A stretch of 64,000 nucleotides of DNA, taken from assembly GCF_026212465.1 (NCBI RefSeq), contig NC_080062.1, positions 786,001 to 850,000 on the forward strand, given 5' to 3'. Positions 1 through 9,134 of the stretch are shown here, one piece after another. The stretch comes from Amaranthus tricolor. Its lineage: Eukaryota; Streptophyta; Magnoliopsida; Caryophyllales; Amaranthaceae. Numbering within the stretch: position 1 is the stretch's first letter; each line of letters begins with the position of its first letter. The position numbers were made by a program, and so were the translations under genes. The notes beneath the pieces were generated by a model. The model had not been told where the DNA came from. It saw nothing but the letters and a program-made list of their open reading frames with translations, and searched no databases.

Positions 1-42
<42 letters not shown>
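1..42. repeat. (TA)n microsatellite at window edge
   Basis: Uninterrupted TA dinucleotide run truncated by the left edge, immediately before the 5' flank of the first receptor gene. Confidence 0.95.
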
Positions 43-46
<4 letters not shown>

Positions 47-217
47 TAAATTTCGTAGGTCAGAGAATAACTTTCAAGTGCTCAAATTTTTATCCAATTT
101 TTAATGTAAAATTACTCTAGAAAATATACACCTCAAAAATCGTACTTTTAAATTTAAATTGATTGATAAAAATTATATGTCCATACTCGTTTAATTCTCT
201 ATCTCCAATCTCCAATA
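43..217 (+). promoter_or_regulatory. 5' flank of chimeric receptor unit 1
   Basis: No gene is seen here. Short blocks such as ATAACTTTCAAGTGCTCAAA and CCTCAAAAATC recur in the flank of unit 2 (19551-19712), so the two genes share an ancestral upstream region. Unit 1 carries extra AT-rich sequence just before its ATG. No TATA box or transcription start can be fixed, because the whole region is AT-rich. Confidence 0.35.
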
Positions 218-1026
218 ATGTTCGTTCACCCTCAAATGCTCCTTACACTTCTTTCCTTCCTCTTCATCACAACACTAACAAATTCCATTACAACCCCATA
301 TAAACCAACCGACCACATTCTCATCAGCTTTGGCGTAACAACTGTTATCGATAACCGTCTATGGCAGAATGATCAAGACTTCATCCTCACTTCGCTATCT
401 GCCACCAGTAAATCCACTGCAAAAGCAGTAGAGGTGGCTTCACCTCTTTATGACATGGCCCGAATATTTCGGGCGACGACAACATATTCCATACCTGTTA
501 CTACGTGGGGCCCAAAACTAGTCCGCCTCTACTTTCCACCCCTATCCATATCCTACGACATCATAGACACCAAATCGTCTTTTCTTTCGCTCACAATTAA
601 TGGGTTCAATATTTTGCGCAATTTTAGCGCGTTCGCTGTTACGACTAACGCGAAAGCGCACGCCAACACCACCGCGCCGGTAACAGACGGTCTTGTAAGA
701 GAGATTTACATCTCTTTAGACGAAGGAGACGGGCAAAGGGCTATAAACCTAACTTTCTCACCAAGTAACCCGGATGGGTTCGGGTTCATAAACGGGTTGG
801 AGATTATATCTATTCCCGATGGGTTGTACTTGAACCGTTCCGGATCCAATATGGTTCCATATCTTACGGGTGGGTTTCAAGATTATTTGAATAGCCCGTT
901 TAATTTTTCGGATTCAATAACTATGGAAAATATTATCCGGCTGAACGTTGGTGGGTCGATCGTGGATCAGAGTGATGTTTCCGGACTTAGCCGGACTTGG
1001 TTCGGTAGAGACGATGACTACATGAT
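218..1026 (+). CDS. Unit 1 exon 1: signal peptide and N-terminal malectin-like half
   Basis: Encodes the signal peptide and the first malectin-like lobe, ending in the motif FGRDDDYM. The frame runs into TAA only because the donor GTAAGC follows. The exon leaves two bases for exon 2. Compared with units 2 and 5 it lacks a short stretch after residue about 38 (their LPKNSPQ segment) without breaking frame. Confidence 0.8.
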
Positions 1027-2320
1027 GTAAGCTCAACAATATTTTTCAAATTTCCTGAATTTAATTTTAGACAATTGTCTTCTAATTTTCTAATTTTAGA
1101 TAATTTTGGGTCACCAGGAAATATAAATTCTTTTGAATTCCCAAAAAGCATAGGAAGTAATTAATTTATTAGTGTCAAGTAAAAAAATAAATAGTATTTT
1201 TTTCTTACAAAGTTATCAATTACTTTCTTCTTTTCTTATAAAGTTTGGATAAGAAATGTAAATGAAAACAAGAAAAATATAATATTTTAGATAATGAATA
1301 TATTATTTTATTAAATAATAAATTTAATTTAATGAAAAAAAGTAGGCACCATATATAATTATTAAAAAAATTGAAATAAAGTCATTGAAAAGATCATAAC
1401 TAATAAAAAACATATTTTTATAAAGTTAATGAGAAATATGTAAGGATCATAAGAAATATACAAATGTTAAAATGAAGTTAGTGGCTAGAAAATATGTGAG
1501 AATTATAAGGATTATTATTAAAATATTAAAATATGATTAAAAAAGTTATTTTTATTCGAAATTTATGATATAAAAATAAAAAATTCTTTAAGTAACGATA
1601 AAAATGCAATCTTCATAGCTCTATACTTGTGTGATAATTTCCATTTTCAGTATTCAACCAAAAGAAAAAGAAAAAAACAATTTCTAGGAATTTTTTTAAG
1701 TTATTAATTTTTTAAAAAATTAAAAATTTTATAGGAATTTAAGTATTTATTTGTTGACCAAACAAGCTCTTGGTAAATATTATTGACCAATATGTCGATT
1801 GTAGCAGTGACATCTTTGACTAATATGTGTTTGCGAAGTTCAATGCGTTTGTAGGATCGAGTTAAACATAATTAAAAATACAATAATATGATATTATATT
1901 GATAGGTGTGAAGAGACGAATAAAATAAGCTCTCAAATGGTTATATATTTTTCTCATATAATAATCGCAATATTAAGATACTATAGAATAAAGAACAATG
2001 TAAAATTATTCTATAAAGCATAAAAAAAAAAAAAAAAAACGGAGGAAATATGCAATATAGAAGTATAATCACGTCTCTTCTCACTATAGGCTACAAGTGT
2101 GCATCATGCAATACAAGTCTTCCGTATAGTTGAAGTATATAATCCCACTTTAAACGTTAGATGAATGAGATTCTAATTCTTGACATGACCTTTTAAAGTC
2201 ATATCAAGTACTCAATTTATCTAAAAGTTTAATTAGATGATTAAGTAATCATTTAAAACTGCAAATACAATTTTAAATTCGGAATAATAGCACTCTACCA
2301 CTTTTATGTACTTATTTCTG

Positions 2321-2413
<93 letters not shown>

Positions 2414-5400
2414 TATTGATTATATTGAGTTGTACCTTAGCTTGTGTTGAACACATGTAACTTTGCTATTGTATTTGGTTTCATTCGTCTCTTTCTTTGC
2501 AGTGCTTTTTTTATTTGAGCGTCGCTTTGACTGTATCCCTCTTGCCCTGTCTTCAGATGGGGTGTAGGTATGATTTGTCAGTCACGAACCCACAAACCCA
2601 GTTCTAAGCGGAATCTATCGTATATGATGGTAAATTGATTAATTTTAATTTATGTTGTACATGATCAGTAATGGTCTAAACTACACATTGTCCTACGACG
2701 ATACCACAATCAATTATACAGTTGCAACACCATCGTATACGGCGCCAGAGTTAGTGTACCTGACAATGAGGTTCATGGGACCATATGTTAAAGAATTGAA
2801 GAAAAACCAAAATTTGACATGGTTGTTCGAGGTCGATGTTGGATTTAATTATCTTGTGAGGCTCCATTTTTGCGAGTTAGATCCCAACATCAACAACACT
2901 GGCCAAAGACTTTTCGACGTTAGTATCAACAATCAAATGGGTGCACATGATATTGATGTTTTTGCGCTAACGGGTGGCATTTTAATTCCAATGTATCGAG
3001 ATTTCGTTACGCTCTTTGAAGGTAGTGGTACCAACAAAGCTAGTGTCGAAACCAGAGGTCTTCTTTCAGTGACACTTACTCCCGACCTTACCGCAACGTA
3101 AGTCAATCACCGTTTTTTATGGGTAAGAAATCGAGAATTCGGCCCCTTGCATGAGGAGGCTAGGAGTCAAGCTTTGATTTTCCCCTGGGTTAAAAATTGA
3201 ACGCCTTCACAAGAATGAATAAAAAGAGTTTCTACAATACATTTGCATATATTTTAACCAAGTTCAACTCGCCGTCTTTGACGGTTTTTTTTTTAGTCTT
3301 TTGACCCAAAAACTTACATTTTTAGCCAATATGGGTTTAAAATCGCTATTTAAGATAGCAATTTCACGAGAAGTTTAATTTTCAACTGTTTTTACTTGAA
3401 GCCCATTTCTCTATTTCTTTTAAAAATAAAAAATTTCTTTACTAATAATTAATCATTAGGGTAAAAATCTTAAGCTAATGAGTAAGAACCCATGATATAA
3501 TAAATAGGGTAAAAATCATTAGGATAAAAAAAACAAATATTCAACTAATAATTAATCAGCTAATAATTATTTTCATTAATATAAGCAAGATATATTTCAT
3601 AATAAATACAAATATATTTACTGTTGTAAATATATATTCTTGACATAATATTTAAAAGTTGATGTTCATATTTAGAAAATTAGGATAAGACTTTTTGTCA
3701 CACTACAATAAATTTTTTATTTTATAATTGTTTTAAATAAATACACAACAATATAGTTAGAGTTTAGTTTTCAAATTTGCAATAATGGTCAACTGTTGCT
3801 CTGTGTTTTAGGTATGGCGATGTTATGCTCAATGGATTGGAGATTTTCAAGTTGAGTTCTTCAAATGGTTCTCTTGCTGCACCAAATCCTACTCTCCCTT
3901 TACAAAGTAATAATCTTATTATTTGTCGTTTAGACTTTGTCAACCTTTCTAATAATAAGATTTGATTGTAATATGTTATGTGAGAAATTGTCTCTATCAG
4001 TTGCAAATATATAATAAACGGAGGAAGTAGAATTCCAGCCACTACCATATGTTGTGTGAGAAATTATCTCTATCATTTGCAAATATATAATAAACGGAGG
4101 AAGTAGAATTCTAGCCACAATCACAAGCATAATAAGTTGGAGCTCCATCGACCACTGGTCTGATCACGCACTTACCTGCTTCAGGCATGTCATGTATAGG
4201 TTCAAGCCATGTTTGACCTAGTACTAATAATTGATAGAATATATAACGTACATATCTCGAGGCTTTAATATTATTTTAAGCTTTTGGTTGTAACTTCAAG
4301 ATATATTATATATTTTATCAGTTGATAAAATATTCAATAGAATATCCCAAGATTTTAGCTATTAATTTGGGTTAAGTATCCTATCATTAGTTTAGATAAG
4401 TTCCAATTAGAGTTAATTACCTAGATTGAATTTACTACTATAATAAAAATATTATTTTTGAGATTAGATTTACTACTTGGAAAATATCTATTTGCTACTG
4501 TGTTGATCACTTTTGTGATTTCGAAAACCCTGACATCATTCTGGCCCTTCTATGTATTTTAAAAAAATATATAACTGGATTGATTTATGTCTAAGTAGTG
4601 TAATGCTCTTGCGTCTTTTAAATTTGTTACATCATAATCTCCAATGTGATGACATTTTGGCTAAAATATAATAAAATGCAAAGAACAGAGGAATGTTTAA
4701 TGGTTATCATTTTCATCATTATTTCTTGCACAAGTTTCACTAAACAAATCTTGGTTGCACATTGTAGGACTGCACATTGTAGGACGTGAATACGGTCTAA
4801 CCAAAATCATGATCATCTTCATCATACTTGGTAAATTCATCATTTCCTATCCATCTTTGCTCTACTTAAGAAGTTTTAGATTTTCCTTTCAACTCTTGTT
4901 CGCAATTAGTAACTGTGAACAGCTTCGTGTTAAAAATACCTGCTGCCTCCTTTTTTTGAACAAAGGAGACCTGGGATACAAACCCAAATCTAACATCATA
5001 TCAGAGTTTGTGCATGTTAAAGTGTCCATTATTATTCACATGTATATCATTCAACATCAGAAAAAGAGAAATAGAATATGCAAATTTATAAACTAGAAGA
5101 ATAATTTCAACTACACTATAAATTATCGTAAACGTTTCTTCGAACTTATAAGTAGATTACAAAATTTCAATATTCTAAACAAAAATTAAAAAAAGAACCC
5201 TAAAAAATTCTACCCAAATTAGAAACTAATTCAATTAAATTAAAAAAGTAAACTAATTTATAGAGAATTTGGACAATTAAAATTAGCCTTGGTTATAACT
5301 TGAAATTCGGGCCTCCCATTTTGAATGTTTCGCTTTCATTTAATATTATTTTCTATATTCCAGCAAAACTATCAAACAACTTTACACAGTGCAGTGGCAT

Positions 5401-6755
5401 GCCTACCATATTTGTTGGTGTAGGTTGTGACTGTGATTCCAGCAAAGCTTATATACTCTTCATTTTTTTTTCCCTAAGAGATGGGGTTACATGTGAACCC
5501 CATGCTAACGAACTTGGTACACCTATGCTTTTACTTCAATTTTTATTTGAATTGTCCAGACTCATTTTTTTCAGCTTGTGGTCTTACCAGTAAAGCTAAC
5601 TCCTATGTGAATATTTTCTTTTTAGGAATTGGAATAGGCATATGCATGTTAATTGCACTAATCCTCTTGTACAAAAAAATGAACTCGCTGAGCGAGAAAA
5701 GTAAAGAAATTGAAACATTGTTGAAACAACATGGATCCCTCGGTCCAAAGAGGCATACTTATGCAGATTTGAAGAGAATTACAAACTCCTTCAAAATCAA
5801 GCTAGGTGAAGGAGGTTACGGTATTGTATACAAAGGAAAACTACATTGTGGGGATCAAGTGGCAGTGAAAATTCTCAAGAGATCATCGAATCGAGATATG
5901 GATATGGTGGAATTCATCAATGAAGTTGCAAGTATCGGAAACACCAATCATAAAAACATTGTGAAACTCCTAGGCTTTTGTTACGAGGGTTCAAAACGCG
6001 CTCTTATATATGACTACATGCCTTGCGGATCTCTTGAAAAGTTCACACATGGGGGCAGAGACGAAAACAATCAACAACTCTCATGGAAAAGTTTATTTGA
6101 AATCGCGATTGGGATTGCAAGAGGGCTAGAGTACTTGCACCAAGGGTGCAACACGAGAATATTACACTTTGACATTAAGCCCCAAAACATTCTATTAGAC
6201 GAGAATTATTGCCCCAAGATATCTGATTTTGGCCTATCTAAGATATGCCCACAAAAGGACAGCATAATATCAATGTCAGAAGCCAGAGGAACTGCAGGGT
6301 ACATTGCTCCTGAGGTTTTCTTCAAGAGATTTGGCGGAGTTTCTCATAAATCAGATGTTTATAGTTACGGAATGTTGGTTTTGGAAATGGTTGGGTGTCG
6401 AAAAAATATTGATACGAAAGTGGAACATAGTAGTGAGCAGTATTTTCCGCATTGGATTTACAAGCAACTCGAGGAAGTTGAAGAGATCGATCAAATCGAC
6501 ACCACAAACAACAATGAGGGATCAGTACTCAAAAGGAAGATGGTTGTAGTGGGTTTATGGTGCATACAAACCAACCCCTTCACCCGACCAAATATGACTC
6601 GAGTTGTAGAAATGCTCGAAGGAACACTCGACTTGCTGCAGATTCCTCCGATTCCATCTCTTGCTTCTCCTTTGAGATCACACGAAATTTCTACCACTCT
6701 AGATGAAATCTCATTAGGTGGACTTTTTGTATCCTCCATTTCATGTTCTAGTTAG
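218..6755 (+). CDS. Chimeric receptor-like kinase, unit 1: malectin-like ectodomain + LRK10L-type kinase (5 exons)
   Basis: Model: exons 218-1026, 2669-3097, 3812-3906, 4783-4830, 5626-6755; 2511 nt, 836 aa. Every junction has GT-AG ends and matching phase. A hydrophobic signal peptide (about residues 1-25) precedes a CrRLK1L-type malectin-like ectodomain (about 30-440) with many N-glycosylation sites and the family motif LVRLHFCEL. A TM helix (about 451-476) is formed across the exon 4/5 junction. The kinase (about 514-790) has glycine loop GEGGYGIVYKG, Lys542 in VAVKIL, HFD at 641-643 and DFG at 661-663. HFD instead of HRD makes it non-RD, as is typical of LRK10L kinases and of many immune receptors. 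Conventional CrRLK1L proteins have an RD kinase, so this is a domain-swapped receptor. Translation may start at 218 or at the next Met (236), which is the one conserved in the paralogues. The alternative is two truncated neighbouring genes, but phases and TM assembly argue for one transcript. Confidence 0.75.
1027..2668 (+). other. Unit 1 intron 1
   Basis: Donor GTAAGC; acceptor in the TGATCAG context preceded by a T-rich tract. AT-rich with no coding content seen. Contains a poly-A run near 2021-2039 and the (TA)n tract at 2323-2411. Confidence 0.7.
2323..2411. repeat. (TA)n in intron 1 of unit 1
   Basis: Pure TA run of about 88 bp, at the same intron position as the tracts at 21867, 30387 and 61042. 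Confidence 0.95.
2669..3097 (+). CDS. Unit 1 exon 2: C-terminal malectin-like half
   Basis: Contains the malectin motifs YTAPELVYLTMR, LTWLFEVDVGFNYLVRLHF and FDVSINNQ. It begins with one base completing the exon 1 codon and ends with two bases before donor GTAAGT. Without splicing the frame stops at once (TAA at 3099). Confidence 0.8.
3812..3906 (+). CDS. Unit 1 exon 3: end of malectin-like region
   Basis: Encodes YGDVMLNGLEIFKLSSSNGS and a Pro/Asn linker, the CrRLK1L segment just before its own TM. The donor is AAA|GTAATA. In the CrRLK1L copies at 12396 and 32024 the homologous GGTAATAAT is coding sequence (G-N-N), so this donor lies in ancestral exon. Reading through the donor gives a stop at 3963-3965. 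Confidence 0.7.
3971..4118 (+). repeat. Tandem duplicate (~75 bp) in intron 3 with Stowaway-like end
   Basis: Two adjacent copies of a block running from ATATGTTRTGTGAGAAAT to AGTAGAATTCYAGCCAC. On the minus strand it contains CTTCCTCCGTTTATTATAT, resembling the CTCCCTCCGT termini of Stowaway MITEs. Unit 2 also has two copies (about 23517 onward); unit 5 has one (about 62700). Confidence 0.6.
4783..4830 (+). CDS. Unit 1 exon 4: 48-nt bridging exon, first half of TM
   Basis: Encodes REYGLTKIMIIFIIL plus split codons at both ends. Acceptor TTGTAG, donor G|GTAAAT. It takes one base from exon 3 and gives one to exon 5. A 15-bp duplication here creates a second acceptor at 4766-4767 that would add five residues in frame (LHIVG). 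The exon is conserved in units 2, 3 and 5. Confidence 0.7.
4831..5625 (+). other. Unit 1 intron 4
   Basis: AT-rich intron between the two TM half-exons. A conserved stretch at about 5360-5590 (Cys-containing, later CGLTS) could be residue of an ancestral LRK10L extracellular exon, but no recognisable GUB_WAK or WAK-associated domain survives. Confidence 0.5.
5626..6755 (+). CDS. Unit 1 exon 5: TM second half and LRK10L-type kinase
   Basis: A complete Ser/Thr kinase domain of the LRK10L/PR5K-like class. It carries the hallmark HTYADLKRIT before the glycine loop, HFDIKPQNILLD, DFGLSKI, GTAGYIAPEVF and SDVYSYGMLVLEM. Acceptor TTTTTAG. It ends in a short tail with TAG at 6753-6755; unit 2 ends eight nucleotides of homologous sequence earlier through a TGA. 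Confidence 0.88.
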
Positions 6756-7082
6756 ACAATGTAGCCATTATAGTGAGCTTTTTAGCTTTGTGTAAATGAT
6801 TGTCTCCAATAAGTGCAACATAATTTGCCAGTTAATTCGCTTATGTTATATTTGGAAACGATGATTATTGGTTTAATTTCATGTTTGGCAAATCAATGAA
6901 TTCAATTTTGAATTTAAGTCATTTCTACCATTGGATTAAAAGTAGATAAAGTTAAGAATGTGAGAATGATTTTATAATCTTGTCATTTTCAAATTCTTTC
7001 TTTATGATTTCACAATTGAAATTTACAATTTGAAATGAATTTATTAGTTCCAAACACAACTTTAGGAAATCACCATCGATAA
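6756..7082 (+). other. 3' flank of unit 1
   Basis: No gene. Nearly identical to 26274-26612, and so part of the roughly 19.5 kb segmental duplication. Confidence 0.6.
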
Positions 7083-7258
7083 TTTTATTCTTCTCCGCAA
7101 TTTCTTGAAGTTGTAAAACAAACTCTAGGCCCCAAACAACATCCCCAACCGATGGACGTTCGCTACCTTGATTGCGTACGCAATAAGCTCGGGAATAATC
7201 TCACCGAATTTGCTTAGACAATGACTGCAATTTGGCCTTTTAAATTCGGGTCTATGAT
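7083..7258 (-). pseudogene. Antisense fragment of a CrRLK1L kinase (subdomain XI)
   Basis: The reverse complement reads IIDPNLKGQIA, then (after a frame change) CVRNQGSERPSVGDVVWGLE and FVLQLQEIAEKN. This matches the C-terminal kinase lobe of the CrRLK1L copy at 13520-13690 (GSDRPSMGDVVWGLEFALQL). It is more diverged than the two sense copies are from each other, so it comes from another paralogue. About 60 codons only, with frameshifts. It lies about 330 bp beyond the stop of unit 1 in opposite orientation. Confidence 0.8.
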
Positions 7259-7711
7259 AATATTTTTATAATTTTTATATGTACGTAGTTTAAGATATTA
7301 ATAATGGCAAATCCTAATATTAAGAGGCGAACGTGTGTCTCAATTGAAGAACTCAATTTGCAATGGGTGTTTGAAACTTCTCAAAATATTGATTATAACT
7401 TAATTATCTCACCATAAAAGGTATTGCATTCCAATCTTTAAGCATGGAACATGCCATTACAAGGCTTCTTCTCTAAGAAAAATGCATTTATAGAAATAAA
7501 AAATAGAATAAAAGTCTTTTCTTATTTATATCGATCTCATCGTAAAATGGTCTTAAATTAGGCTAAATAGTCTTACTTAATTAGTTAACACATTCATTTT
7601 AGTACTCAAAATACTCACTTTAGTTGTTAATACTTTAACACATCATTTTATATGCTAAAACTAACATTTTTTGAATATTATAGCACTCATTTTTGTTCTT
7701 TAAAAGAGTCA

Positions 7712-8023
7712 GTCCGTTTGGTAGATGGTAATAAATGGTAGTAATGGAAATAAAAACTAGTGTAATTTTGATTGAAAAATCTCTTGGCTACCTTGATGGC
7801 CATACTTGTCCAACTTTAATTATCTCATTTTCTTCATACAATTCATTCCAATGCATTACCATTGGGAAAAGTGGTATTAGGTGGTAATGAAAATTTGTAA
7901 ACAAAAATATTTTTTTGTGATCAAAGTTTCATCACCATGGGAATGACATGGAAATTGAGATGAAATAAAACACTGTAAATCATTTCCATTATCACTATTT
8001 AGTATCACTAACCAAACAGATCG
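7712..8023. mobile_element. MITE (hAT-like, GTTTGGT-type ends)
   Basis: About 310 bp with imperfect terminal inverted repeats: the left end reads CCGTTTGGTAGATGGTAATA and the right end is its degenerate reverse complement ending ACCAAACAGATCG. No coding capacity. A duplicate lies at 27243-27562. Confidence 0.6.
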
Positions 8024-8127
8024 TTAATACCATATGATCGTGAGACAGTTTCATACTTGCTCTTGTAGCTTGGAGGAGAGTGGCATTATTACTGAGTGGG
8101 CTTTATATCATGGCAAAAACTTGGGAG

Positions 8128-8626
8128 AGACCGCCTCAATATGAGGCGGTACAATTGGGTCGGCCCAAAAGCTAAAAGTTAAAAAAATAAAAATGGCGCA
8201 AAATCCCAAAATTAGAATATAAATTTAATTTTGACTTTAATGATATCAATTCTGACATTTAAGTGATCAATTTCAATTTAAAGTAAACCTTAAATAAATC
8301 AATTAAAATAAAAATATTCAATTTTTCTAAAAGTGATCAATTTTGACATTAAAGTAATCAATTTCTACTTACAAGTTTATAAACTTAAATGGACAATTAT
8401 TTTAAAGTCTTCAATTTCGATGTTAAAGTGATCAATTCAAACGTTGAAGTGATCAAAAAAGTGATCAATTAAATGATCAGTTATAACTTATAAAAGAAAC
8501 CAATTATATTTATGACCTTAAAGATATCAATTATGACTTTAAATTGATCAATTATTGATCGCGAATTGTAAAAAATTATAATTAAACCGATTGGACTCTT
8601 GGTCTCAATATAAGACGATTGGCTCC
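8128..8626. repeat. Fold-back repeat with internal GTGATCAATTT iterations, copy 1
   Basis: Starts with the perfect hairpin ACCGCCTCA-ATA-TGAGGCGGT and ends near GGTCTCAATATAAGACGATT. The interior is a degenerate array of GTGATCAATTTTGACATTAA-like units. Related copies are at 27666, 47698 and 49191. No ORF. A non-autonomous element is likely, but its class is unknown. Confidence 0.55.
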
Positions 8627-8865
8627 TAAAACCTTCTGTTTTATCATTTCATTTTCTGTTTATTAGGCTTGATATCACTTGTGTTTCTCTGGGTTAAAAA
8701 ATAGGAGCATAGAACTCATTATAACCCAAAAGGTTTAGTTACAAAATTTTGTATTTATGTTCTTATATGTAGATTCTGATAGCTATATGTATATGGGCTC
8801 TCAACCTCTCTAGGGTACCAATCCTTCCCTCTAATATCAATCAATTTGTCACAAACTAGCTATTG

Positions 8866-8983
<118 letters not shown>

Positions 8984-9134
8984 TGTATAAGAATATCATA
9001 AATCGTTAATTTTGATTTTGAAACGCTAAAAGTTATAATGTTTTGAAAACAATTACATCTACCACTAAACGCTACTTAAAATGTTGTTTAGCCGAGCAAT
9101 TACTGTTCACAAATTCCTGTGTAGAGACAGTCTC

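Noticed and set aside
3764..4148. Two minus-strand frames over exon 3 and intron 3
   Set aside because: One lies antisense to exon 3 and the other is generated by the tandem repeat; no domain and not conserved intact in unit 5.
6304..6739. Short frames on both strands overlapping the kinase exon
   Set aside because: Shadows of the real kinase frame; they recur only because the kinase is duplicated at 25834-26269 and 53865-54303.
218..6755. Reading the locus as two separate truncated genes (malectin-only and kinase-only)
   Set aside because: It would leave the kinase without a start or full TM and the ectodomain without an anchor, whereas the spliced model fits phase at four junctions in two genes. 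Kept as the main alternative to test.
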